This document shows positions 1-6,476 of a stretch of 9,498 nt of DNA, piece by piece. Source of the DNA: Pseudomonadota bacterium (GTDB lineage Bacteria; Pseudomonadota; Alphaproteobacteria; Acetobacterales; Acetobacteraceae); the NCBI GenBank assembly GCA_021805485.1, contig JAJZFF010000399.1, forward strand, positions 1 to 9,498, given 5' to 3'. Each line of letters begins with the position of its first letter. Positions within the stretch are counted from its first letter, which is position 1. The notes under the pieces are model-generated. The model made no database searches, was not told where the DNA came from, and saw nothing but the letters and a program-made list of their open reading frames with translations. The position numbers and the translations under genes were made by a program.

Positions 1-1
1 G

Positions 2-1249
2 GGCAAGATCGGCTACGACGAGTTCATGGACATGGCCGCCTCCTCCGCGCCTTCGGCCGGCCACTGCAACACCATGGGCACCGCGACCTCGATGAACAGC
101 CTGGCCGAGGCGCTCGGCATGTCGCTGCCCGGCTGCGCCGCCATTCCCGCGCCCTATCGCGAGCGCGGCCAGATGGCCTACGAGACCGGGCGACGCATCG
201 TCGCCATGGTGCACGAGAATCTGCGCCCGTCGGACATCATGACGAAGGCGGCGTTCGAGAACGTCGTCGCCGCCGCGGCGGCGCTCGGCGCGTCCTCCAA
301 CTGCCCGATCCACATGATCGCCATCGCGCGGCACATGGGCGTCGAGCACACGCTCGACGACTGGCAGCGCATCGGCCCGGAGATCCCGCTGCTGGTCGAT
401 TGCCAGCCCGCGGGGCGCTTCCTCAGCGAGGCGTTCCACCGCGCCGGCGGCGTGCCGGCGGTGATGAAGGAGCTGCTGCAGGCCGGCAGGATCGACGGCT
501 CGGCGATGACGGTGAGCGGGCGGAGCATGGCGGAGAATCTCGCCGCCGTCCCGACGCCGGACCGCGAGGTGATCCGCGCCTACGACACGCCCTTGAAGGC
601 GGCCGCCGGCTACGTGGTCATGTCCGGCAACCTGTTCGAGAGCGCGGTGATGAAGATGAGCGTCATCGACGACGCGTTCCGCCGCCGCTTCCTCTCCGAC
701 CCGGCGCATCCGAACGTGTTCGAGGGCAAGGTCGCGGTGTTCGAGGGGCCGGAGGATTATCACGCCCGCATCGAGGATCCTTCGCTCGGCATCGACGAGC
801 ACACCGTGCTGGTGGTGCGCAATTGCGGCCCGGTCGGCTATCCCGGCAGCGCCGAGGTAGTGAACATGCAGCCGCCGGCGGCGCTGTTGAAGCGCGGCAT
901 CGACGCGCTGCCGACCATGGGCGACGGGCGGCAGTCCGGCACCTCGGCCAGCCCCTCGATCCTCAACGTCACGCCGGAGGCGGCCGTGGGCGGCGGGCTG
1001 GCGCTGCTGAAGAGCGGCGACCGCATCCGCATCGACCTCACCAACCGCACCGTGGACGTGCTGCTGGCGGAGGGCGAACTCGCCGCCCGCCGCGCCGCCT
1101 GGCGCCGGCCGGAGCTCAAGCACCAGACGCCGTGGGAGGAGATCTACCGCTCCATGGTCGGCCAGCTCGGCACCGGCGCCTGCCTGGAGCCGGCGACGCT
1201 CTATCTCAACATCATCGAGACGCGCGGCGAAGCGCGCAACAACCACTGA
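2..1249 (+). CDS. IlvD/Edd-family sugar-acid dehydratase, 5' partial
   Basis: Predicted to remove water from a sugar acid (aldonate), giving the 2-keto-3-deoxy acid, with a [2Fe-2S] cluster and Mg2+ in the cytoplasm. The frame is open from the window edge, so about 415 residues are visible and, by comparison with the usual 570-600, about 180 are missing. Visible signatures: AGHCNTMGTATSMN, whose Cys (codon 65-67) is the third cluster cysteine of the family, then the LPGCAAIPAPYRERG stretch, and near the C-terminus GDGRQSGTSASPS, which carries the family's catalytic Ser, followed by a TPEAAVGGGLAL segment. These variants resemble pentonate and deoxyhexonate dehydratases (the L-arabinonate dehydratase type) more than branched-chain dihydroxy-acid dehydratase. 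The downstream SDR and FAH genes support a sugar-acid substrate such as L-fuconate, L-rhamnonate or D-arabinonate. The exact substrate cannot be read from the sequence. The stop is 10 nt before the next start. Confidence 0.93.
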   Translation, partial: GKIGYDEFMDMAASSAPSAGHCNTMGTATSMNSLAEALGMSLPGCAAIPAPYRERGQMAYETGRRIVAMVHENLRPSDIMTKAAFENVVAAAAALGASSNCPIHMIAIARHMGVEHTLDDWQRIGPEIPLLVDCQPAGRFLSEAFHRAGGVPAVMKELLQAGRIDGSAMTVSGRSMAENLAAVPTPDREVIRAYDTPLKAAAGYVVMSGNLFESAVMKMSVIDDAFRRRFLSDPAHPNVFEGKVAVFEGPEDYHARIEDPSLGIDEHTVLVVRNCGPVGYPGSAEVVNMQPPAALLKRGIDALPTMGDGRQSGTSASPSILNVTPEAAVGGGLALLKSGDRIRIDLTNRTVDVLLAEGELAARRAAWRRPELKHQTPWEEIYRSMVGQLGTGACLEPATLYLNIIETRGEARNNH

Positions 1250-1259
1250 GGGGGCGGCG

Positions 1260-2009
1260 ATGAGCGAGCGTCTCGCGGGCAAGAAGGCCTTCGTCACCGC
1301 CGCGGCCCAGGGCATCGGGCGGGCCATCGCGGAAGCCTTCGCCGCGGCCGGGGCGGAGGTCGTCGCCACCGATGTCAACGAGGCCAGGCTCGCCGAGATC
1401 GCCGCGCCGCGCATCCGCACCATGCGGCTGGACGCGCTGCACGCGCAGGACATCTTCTTCGTCGCCGATTCCGTAGGACCGGTGGACATCCTCGCCAACT
1501 GCGCCGGCTTCGTGCACCAGGGCAGCGTGCTGGAGGCGAGCGAGGAGGAGTGGGATTTCGCCTTCGACCTCAATGTGCGCTCGCAATTCCGCACCATCCG
1601 CGCCTTCCTGCCCGGCATGCTGGCGAAAGGTGGCGGCGCCATCGTCAACATCGCCTCGGTCGCCTCCAGCGTGAAGGGGGTGCCGAACCGCTTCGTCTAC
1701 GCCACCACCAAGGCGGCGGTGATCGGATTGACCAAGTCCGTGGCTGCGGATTTCGTCGGCAAGGGGATCCGTTGCAACTGCATCTGTCCGGGCACGGTCG
1801 CCTCGCCGAGCCTGGAGGAGCGCATCGCCGCCAACGCCGCCGCCGCCGGCTCGCTGGAAGCGGCCCGCGCCGCCTTCGTCGATCGCCAGCCGATGGGCCG
1901 GCTCGGCCGGCCGGAGGAGATCGCGGCGCTCGCGGTCTATCTCGCCGGCGACGAGAGCCGGTTCGTCACCGGCCAGGCAATGGTCATCGACGGCGGCTTC
2001 ACTTTGTGA
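1260..2009 (+). CDS. SDR dehydrogenase, probable 2-keto-3-deoxy-L-fuconate (or similar) 4-dehydrogenase, BDH2-like
   Basis: A 249-residue classical short-chain dehydrogenase. The cofactor loop reads TAAAQGIG (13-20), in which the first Gly of TGxxxGIG is Ala, as in BDH2/DHRS6 and the bacterial 2-keto-3-deoxy-L-fuconate dehydrogenases. Asp38 at the end of beta-2 (ATD) points to NAD+. NCAG is at 80-83, Asn105 is the structural Asn, and the catalytic set is Ser133, Tyr147 and Lys151 (YATTK), followed by TKAAVIGLTKSVAADF and CNCICPGTV. The C-terminus ends in DGGFTL, close to the BDH2 ending. Expected role: oxidise C4-OH of a 2-keto-3-deoxy sugar acid to the 2,4-diketo acid, between the dehydratase and the FAH-type hydrolase. 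The ATG at 1260 has a GAGGGGG Shine-Dalgarno at 1248-1254 that overlaps the upstream stop, so translation is probably coupled. The alternative is another hydroxy-acid dehydrogenase, but the neighbours make this unlikely. Confidence 0.9.
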   Translation: MSERLAGKKAFVTAAAQGIGRAIAEAFAAAGAEVVATDVNEARLAEIAAPRIRTMRLDALHAQDIFFVADSVGPVDILANCAGFVHQGSVLEASEEEWDFAFDLNVRSQFRTIRAFLPGMLAKGGGAIVNIASVASSVKGVPNRFVYATTKAAVIGLTKSVAADFVGKGIRCNCICPGTVASPSLEERIAANAAAAGSLEAARAAFVDRQPMGRLGRPEEIAALAVYLAGDESRFVTGQAMVIDGGFTL

Positions 2010-2012
2010 ATT

Positions 2013-2023
2013 GAGGAAGAGGG
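2013..2023 (+). promoter_or_regulatory. Shine-Dalgarno site fixing the FAH-gene start
   Basis: GAGGAAGAGGG lies 5 nt before ATG 2029. It also overlaps the codons that would follow the alternative TTG start at 2011, so the TTG start is unlikely. Confidence 0.75.
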
Positions 2024-2028
2024 ACATC

Positions 2029-2874
2029 ATGAAACTGCTGCGTGTCGGCCCGCCAGGGGCCGAGAAGCCGGCCATGCTCGACGCGGACGGGGGATTGCGC
2101 GATCTCGCCGGCGTCATCACCGATATCGACGGCGACACGCTCTCGCCCGCCGGGCTCGATCAGCTGCGCGGGCTGGATCCCAAGCGCCTGCCGCGCGTCG
2201 CCGGCAATCCGCGCATCGGCCCCTGCGTCGTGCGGCCGCTGAACTATGTCTGCATCGGCCTCAACTACGCCGACCACGCCGCCGAGACCGGCTCGCCGAT
2301 TCCCAAGGAGCCGATCATCTTCCTCAAATCCCTCGGCGCGTTCTGCGGCCCGTTCGACGCGGTGAAGATTCCCCGCGGCTCGAAAAAGACCGACTGGGAA
2401 GTGGAGCTCGGCGTCGTCATCGGCGAGCGCGCCTCCTATGTCGCGGAGGCGGACGCGATGAACCACGTCGCCGGCTACTGCGTGTGCAACGATGTCAGCG
2501 AGCGCGAATACCAGCTCGAGCGCGGCGGCACCTGGGACAAGGGCAAGAGCTGCGACACGTTCGGCCCCACCGGACCGTGGATGGTGACGCGCGACGAGAT
2601 CCCCGATCCGCAGAATCTCGCCATGTGGCTCGATGTCGACGGCGTGCGCATGCAGAACGGCAGCACGAAGACGATGATCTTCGGCGTCGCCAAGCTGGTG
2701 TCCTATGTCAGCCATTTCATCACGCTGCATCCGGGCGACGTGATCTCCACCGGCACGCCGCCGGGCGTGGGCATGGGCAAGAAGCCGGAGCCGGTGTTCC
2801 TCAGGGTCGGGCAGACCATGCGGCTCGGCATCGCCGGGCTCGGCGAGCAGGAGCAGAAACTCGTCTCCGCCTGA
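2029..2874 (+). CDS. FAH-family hydrolase, probable 2,4-diketo-3-deoxy sugar-acid hydrolase
   Basis: A 281-residue enzyme, the usual length for this branch of the fumarylacetoacetate hydrolase family (often annotated 'ureidoglycolate lyase'). The metal ligands are visible: Glu124 and Glu126 (DWEVELGVV) and Asp155 (CNDVSERE). Other conserved blocks are NYVCIGLNYADHAAE (72-86), the FLK Lys at 100, WDKGKSCDTFGPTGPW (169-184) and ISTGTPPGVGMG (239-250). Predicted reaction: hydrolytic C-C cleavage of the 2,4-diketo acid made by the preceding SDR, giving pyruvate plus L-lactate (from 6-deoxyhexonates) or glycolate (from pentonates). The frame is open back to a TTG at 2011, but ATG 2029 is preferred because it has a strong GAGGAAGAGGG Shine-Dalgarno and gives a normal N-terminus (MKLLRVGPPG). 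It is the third gene of the operon and lies 19 nt after the SDR. Confidence 0.92.
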   Translation: MKLLRVGPPGAEKPAMLDADGGLRDLAGVITDIDGDTLSPAGLDQLRGLDPKRLPRVAGNPRIGPCVVRPLNYVCIGLNYADHAAETGSPIPKEPIIFLKSLGAFCGPFDAVKIPRGSKKTDWEVELGVVIGERASYVAEADAMNHVAGYCVCNDVSEREYQLERGGTWDKGKSCDTFGPTGPWMVTRDEIPDPQNLAMWLDVDGVRMQNGSTKTMIFGVAKLVSYVSHFITLHPGDVISTGTPPGVGMGKKPEPVFLRVGQTMRLGIAGLGEQEQKLVSA

Positions 2875-2965
2875 GCAGGCAGCAGGCGAGCGGCGCGCGC
2901 TGCTGGCCCTGATCCTGGGGACCGCGCTGGCGCGCCTGGCGCTGGCCGCGGTCCTCGGCCTCGGG

Positions 2966-4336
2966 GTGGACGAGAGCTACATGGTGGCGGCCGGGCGGTC
3001 GCTGCACTGGGCCTATTTCGACCATCCACCGCTGGCGTGGTGGCTCGCCTGGGGTGCGGCGCATCTGTTCGGGACCGAGGCGGCGGTGGCGGTCCGGGCG
3101 CCGTTCATCGCCCTGTTCGCGCTCTCGACCTGGCTGATGGCCCGCCTCGGCCGCGCGCTCCACGGCCCGCGCGCGGGGCTGTGGGCGGCGGTGGGGCTCA
3201 ATCTGGCGCCGGTTTTCGGGGTCACCTCGGGCTCGTGGGTGCTGCCGGACGGGCCGCTGATCGCCGCCCTGCTCGGCGCCGCGCTGTGCCTGGTGCGGGC
3301 GGTCGAAGGCGGGCGCTGGGCGGCCTGGCTCGGCGCCGGCGCCCTGCTCGGTCTGGCGCTGGCGGCGAAATATACTGCCCTGCTCACCGCGGTCGGGGCG
3401 CTGGCCTTCCTTGCCACCAGCGCCCGCCACCGGCCCTGGCTGGCGCGGCCGCAGCCCTACATCGCCGCCCTCGTCGGGGCGCTGGTGTTCAGTCCGGTGC
3501 TGGTCTGGAACGCGCGCCACGGCTGGGCCTCGTTCGCCTTCCAGGGCGCGCGCGCGGGCGGGGCCGCGTTCCATCCGCTGGCGCCGCTGGCCGTGCTGGC
3601 CGGGGAGGCGCTTTTCCTGCTGCCCTGGCTGTGGGCCGGGCTGATCGCCAGCCTGATCGCGGCGCTGCGGCGCGGCCCGTCGGACTGGCGCGGCTGGCTG
3701 TGCGCGATGCTGGCGCTGCCGCCGATCCTGCTGTTCGCCGCCGTTGCGGTCTGGTCGCGCCAGCGGGTGCTGTTCCATTGGGCGGCGCCCGGCTACCTGT
3801 TCCTGTTCCCCCTGCTCGGCCAACTCGCCGCCGCGCGGGCGGAGCCGGCGCGGCGCTGGGCGGCGGGCACGGCCCTGTTCCTCGCCCTGCTGCTGGCCGC
3901 CCTGGCCAGCGACGCGCGCTGGAACTGGCTCGGCCGGCTGCATCCCGGCGCCGATCCGCTGATCGAAGCGGTGGACTGGGACAGCGTCCGCAGCGAACTC
4001 GCCGGCCGCGGCCTGCTCGCCCCGGATGGGCCGGTGATCGCGGCGCTGCGCTGGCAGGACGCCGGCAAGCTCGCCTATGCGCTCGGGCCCGGCGAGCGCG
4101 TCGTCTGTCTCGGCGCGGATCCACGCCAGTTCGGCGCCGACCAGGCGCTGGACACGCTGGCCGGGCGCACGCTGCTCATCGTCGCGCCCCGCTTCGACCT
4201 CGCCCGTCTGCGCCAGGCGCTTTCCGGGCGCTTCGCCAGCCTGACCGCCCTACCGCCCGCCCCGCTCCGCCACGGCGGGGACACGGTTCTCGACGTGCCG
4301 CTCTTCCTCGGCACGGAGTATCGGCCGCCCGGCTGA
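2966..4336 (+). CDS. GT39/ArnT-like polytopic glycosyltransferase; true start lies upstream and is unclear
   Basis: An integral membrane protein resembling bacterial GT39/ArnT-type transferases, which move a sugar from a polyprenyl-phosphate donor to an envelope acceptor on the periplasmic side. Counting from the GTG at 2966: DESY (2-5) and YFDHPPLAWW (17-26) form the catalytic first-loop signature, followed by SGSWVLPDGPL (88-98), LAAKYTALL (132-140), SPVLVWNARHGW (176-187) and FHWAAPGYL (270-278). About nine or ten hydrophobic helices span roughly 44-314, followed by a soluble C-terminal tail. The DESY motif should follow a first helix, and one is encoded just upstream in the same frame (2900-2965, ALLALILGTALARLALAAV). 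No ATG, GTG or TTG exists between the upstream in-frame stop (2741-2743) and 2966, so the listed start is only the first canonical one. The best upstream candidates are CTG 2900 or 2903, with GGCGAG at 2885-2890 in front. The C-terminus overlaps the convergent kinase by 87 bp. Acceptor and donor are unknown. Confidence 0.85.
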   Translation: MDESYMVAAGRSLHWAYFDHPPLAWWLAWGAAHLFGTEAAVAVRAPFIALFALSTWLMARLGRALHGPRAGLWAAVGLNLAPVFGVTSGSWVLPDGPLIAALLGAALCLVRAVEGGRWAAWLGAGALLGLALAAKYTALLTAVGALAFLATSARHRPWLARPQPYIAALVGALVFSPVLVWNARHGWASFAFQGARAGGAAFHPLAPLAVLAGEALFLLPWLWAGLIASLIAALRRGPSDWRGWLCAMLALPPILLFAAVAVWSRQRVLFHWAAPGYLFLFPLLGQLAAARAEPARRWAAGTALFLALLLAALASDARWNWLGRLHPGADPLIEAVDWDSVRSELAGRGLLAPDGPVIAALRWQDAGKLAYALGPGERVVCLGADPRQFGADQALDTLAGRTLLIVAPRFDLARLRQALSGRFASLTALPPAPLRHGGDTVLDVPLFLGTEYRPPG

Positions 4337-5719
4337 GGGGCTCGACGGCTCCGGGCCCATCTGCGGCAGCACCAGCCGGAACACGGCGCCGCCATCGGGA
4401 TGGGTCTGCGCGCTGACGTGCCCGCCATGCATCGCCGCGGCCTCGGCGACGATGGCCAGGCCCAGCCCGGCCGCGCCGCCGCCGACCGCGCCGCGCACGA
4501 AGGGCTTGAACAGCAGTTCGCGCATCGCCGGATCGATCCCCGGCCCGTGGTCGCGCACCTCGACGACGACGCCCGGCCCGATCCGCACCACCACTTCCGA
4601 TCCGGGCGGGGTGAAGCGGACGGCATTCTCGACCAGATTGCAGATCGCCCGCCCGACCACGTCACCGTTGCCGCGCAGTGACAGCGCCCGGCCCTCCGGC
4701 ACGTCGAGCACGATGTCCTTGCCCGCGGCCAGCACCAGCGGCACGATCCGCGCGATGCAGTCGCGCGCGATGGCGACGACATCGACCTTGTCGTCGAGCG
4801 GCATCTGCCGCGCCTCGAAGCGAGCCATGGTCAGCAGCTGATCCACGGTGCGGCCGAGCCGGTCGATATCGTTCAGCAGCGCCGGCGCGGCCGCCGGCTC
4901 GACGCTGCTCTCGACACGCGCGCGCAGCACCGCGAGCGGCGTGCGCAATTCATGGGCCGCGCTGGCGGTGAAACGCTGCTGCTGGCGCAGCGCCTCGCCG
5001 AGGCGGGCCAGCGCCGCGTTCGCCGCCGCCACCACGGGCAGAATCTCCTGCGGCACGGTGGCGGTGCGGATGCGCGTCTCCCCGCCGCCGACCCCGATCG
5101 CGCGCGCCTCGGCCGAGACCGCGTGCAGCGGCCGCAGCACCCGGCGCACGGTGAGCCAGGTGATCAGCAGCGTCGCGATCAGCATCGGCACGAAGGTCGG
5201 CAGCGTTTCGTCCATCAGTTCATGGCGCACCCAGATCAGCACGTCGAACAGCGGATTGTCGCTCTTGACGACGGTGACCCGCATCTTGCCCAGCTTCGTC
5301 TTGACGGTGCGGAACGCGGCATAGCGCCAGCGCCCGCGCGCCGAGAGAAAGGCGAACTCGCCGTCCAGCGGCTCGGTGGCGGCATGGATCGACGGCACCT
5401 CGAACCCGTCGGGGCCGGCGACCTGGCGGTTGGTGGTCAGATCGGTCACCACCACGCCCCGATCGGCGAGGTGCGCCACGCGCCGCTGGAGGTCCGGCGT
5501 CAGGGTCAGCATCGGTTGGCCGTGCGCATCGGCGGTGACGCTCGCGCCGATCTCCTCGGCGAGTCCGCCCATCATCAGCCCGATCTCGGTCCGCCGGTCG
5601 TCCCAGCCGAGCGCGAGATAGCCCATCGAGGTGCCGATGAAGGCAAGGATGTAGAGCGCGGACAGACGCAGCAGCAGCGGCCGCTCGAGCGAGGGCGCGT
5701 GGGCGCGGAGCAGCCTCAC
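4250..5719 (-). CDS. Sensor histidine kinase, HAMP-containing, EnvZ/PmrB-like architecture
   Basis: A 489-residue membrane kinase paired with the regulator just upstream. Order of parts: transmembrane helix 1 (about 14-36), an extracytoplasmic sensor region of about 135 residues (38-171) with no signature I recognise, transmembrane helix 2 (about 173-190), a HAMP linker (about 191-245), a HisKA domain with His256 in AHELRTPLA, and a HATPase_c domain with N box NLVENAVRFTP (361-371), G1 DHGPGI (390-395) and G2 GLGLAIV (418-424). The core ends at FRLVLPQ (447-453); the remaining 36 residues look non-conserved, and the last 28 are encoded antisense to the glycosyltransferase C-terminus. The GTG start overlaps the regulator's stop as GTGA, which indicates translational coupling. 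The stimulus is unknown. The neighbouring ArnT-like gene makes an envelope signal (cation, antimicrobial peptide, pH) plausible but unproven. Confidence 0.93.
   Translation of the reverse strand: MRLLRAHAPSLERPLLLRLSALYILAFIGTSMGYLALGWDDRRTEIGLMMGGLAEEIGASVTADAHGQPMLTLTPDLQRRVAHLADRGVVVTDLTTNRQVAGPDGFEVPSIHAATEPLDGEFAFLSARGRWRYAAFRTVKTKLGKMRVTVVKSDNPLFDVLIWVRHELMDETLPTFVPMLIATLLITWLTVRRVLRPLHAVSAEARAIGVGGGETRIRTATVPQEILPVVAAANAALARLGEALRQQQRFTASAAHELRTPLAVLRARVESSVEPAAAPALLNDIDRLGRTVDQLLTMARFEARQMPLDDKVDVVAIARDCIARIVPLVLAAGKDIVLDVPEGRALSLRGNGDVVGRAICNLVENAVRFTPPGSEVVVRIGPGVVVEVRDHGPGIDPAMRELLFKPFVRGAVGGGAAGLGLAIVAEAAAMHGGHVSAQTHPDGGAVFRLVLPQMGPEPSSPSAGRPILRAEEERHVENRVPAVAERGGR
5716..5719 (-). 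promoter_or_regulatory. GTGA stop/start overlap coupling regulator and kinase
   Basis: On the minus strand the kinase GTG (5719-5717) and the regulator TGA (5718-5716) share four bases. This is a typical coupling arrangement that sets kinase translation relative to the regulator, and it fixes the kinase start. Confidence 0.8.
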
Positions 5720-6399
5720 GACGCCGGCTCCCCCATCTGCAGCAGATAGCCGACGCCGCGCACGACGCGGATGTTCGTCGCGCTGCCGGCCTCGCGCAGG
5801 CGCCGGCGCAGGCGCGAGACGTGGACCTCGATGACGTTGGAATCCGGTTCGCTGTCGAAACCATACAGCGCCTCCAGCAGCCGCTCGCGCGTCACCACCC
5901 GCCCCGGCGCGCGCAGCAGCACTTCGAGCACGCTCAGCTCGCGCCGCGACAGCATCACCGGCTGGCCCTCGACGCTCAGTTGCGGCGCGGTGGTGTCGAA
6001 GGCGAGATCGCCGAACTCGATCATGCCGCGGCCGAGCCCGCCCGGCCGGCGCAGCACGGCGCGCAGGCGGGCGTGCAGCTCCTCGAAGGCGAAAGGCTTG
6101 ACGAGATAGTCGTCCACGCCCCGGTCCAGCCCCTGGACCCGATCCTCGAGCGCGTCGCGCGCGGTGATGGCGAGCACCGGCGGCGCCTCGCCGCGCTCGC
6201 GCAGCAGCTTGAGCAGCGAGAGCCCCTCCCCGTCCGGGAGATGGCGGTCCAGCAGCACGGCGTCGTAGGTGGCGACGCGCACGCTCGCCGCCGCGTCCGC
6301 CAGCGTATGCGCCAGGTCCACCGCATAGCCCGCCCGCTCCAGGCTCACCTTGATCATCTCGGCGAGCTCCCGTTCATCCTCCACGACGAGAATACGCAT
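5716..6399 (-). CDS. OmpR/PhoB-family DNA-binding response regulator
   Basis: A 227-residue two-domain regulator. Receiver domain (1-117): acidic pocket Glu7-Asp8, phospho-acceptor Asp51 (LLDRHLPDGEG), Thr79 and Lys101 (KPFAFEEL). The linker is short, then comes a winged-helix DNA-binding domain (about 127-222) with LSRRELSVLEVLL, VTRERLLEALYG, recognition helix region SNVIEVHVSRLRRRL (187-201) and wing RGVGYLL (214-220). All key phosphorelay residues are present, so it should be functional. It is closest in pattern to the QseB/PmrA/TctD-like OmpR subgroup. ATG 6399 is supported by GAGGAG at 6412-6417 (minus strand), 12 nt upstream. The gene leads a two-gene operon with the kinase. Its target genes cannot be deduced here. 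Confidence 0.95.
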   Translation of the reverse strand: MRILVVEDERELAEMIKVSLERAGYAVDLAHTLADAAASVRVATYDAVLLDRHLPDGEGLSLLKLLRERGEAPPVLAITARDALEDRVQGLDRGVDDYLVKPFAFEELHARLRAVLRRPGGLGRGMIEFGDLAFDTTAPQLSVEGQPVMLSRRELSVLEVLLRAPGRVVTRERLLEALYGFDSEPDSNVIEVHVSRLRRRLREAGSATNIRVVRGVGYLLQMGEPAS

Positions 6400-6427
6400 G
6401 AACTCGGCCCACTCCTCACGCCAGGAT

Positions 6428-6440
6428 GGCTAGGCTAGGG
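6428..6440. repeat. Short tandem GGCTA repeat in the regulator leader
   Basis: GGCTAGGCTAGGG (CCCTAGCCTAGCC on the minus strand) lies in the 77-bp gap between the regulator start and the stop of the serine-hydrolase gene, about 30 nt upstream of the regulator ATG. OmpR-family regulators often bind short direct repeats, so an autoregulatory site is conceivable. Two 5-bp units could easily occur by chance. I see no convincing -35/-10 pair or terminator in this gap. Confidence 0.25.
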
Positions 6441-6476
6441 CGATGCGCCGCCGAGCACAACGCCCCGCCCCCGCGG

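Noticed and set aside
1212..2138. Minus-strand open frame of 308 codons opposite the first SDR
   Set aside because: Antisense shadow; the plus-strand SDR has every catalytic motif.
2862..2905. Programmed +1 frameshift fusing the FAH hydrolase to the glycosyltransferase
   Set aside because: The shift direction would be right, but there is no recognisable slippery site at the TGA (context GCC TGA GC), the FAH protein ends at its normal length, and a cytosolic enzyme fused to a membrane transferase makes little sense.
2801..3943. Minus-strand open frame of 380 codons opposite the glycosyltransferase
   Set aside because: Gln/Arg/Pro/Gly-rich low-complexity antisense translation in GC-rich DNA; the plus-strand frame has clear family motifs and membrane helices.
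3037..4416. Plus-strand open frame of 459 codons overlapping the glycosyltransferase
   Set aside because: Arg/Ala/Gly-rich out-of-frame shadow with no domain features.
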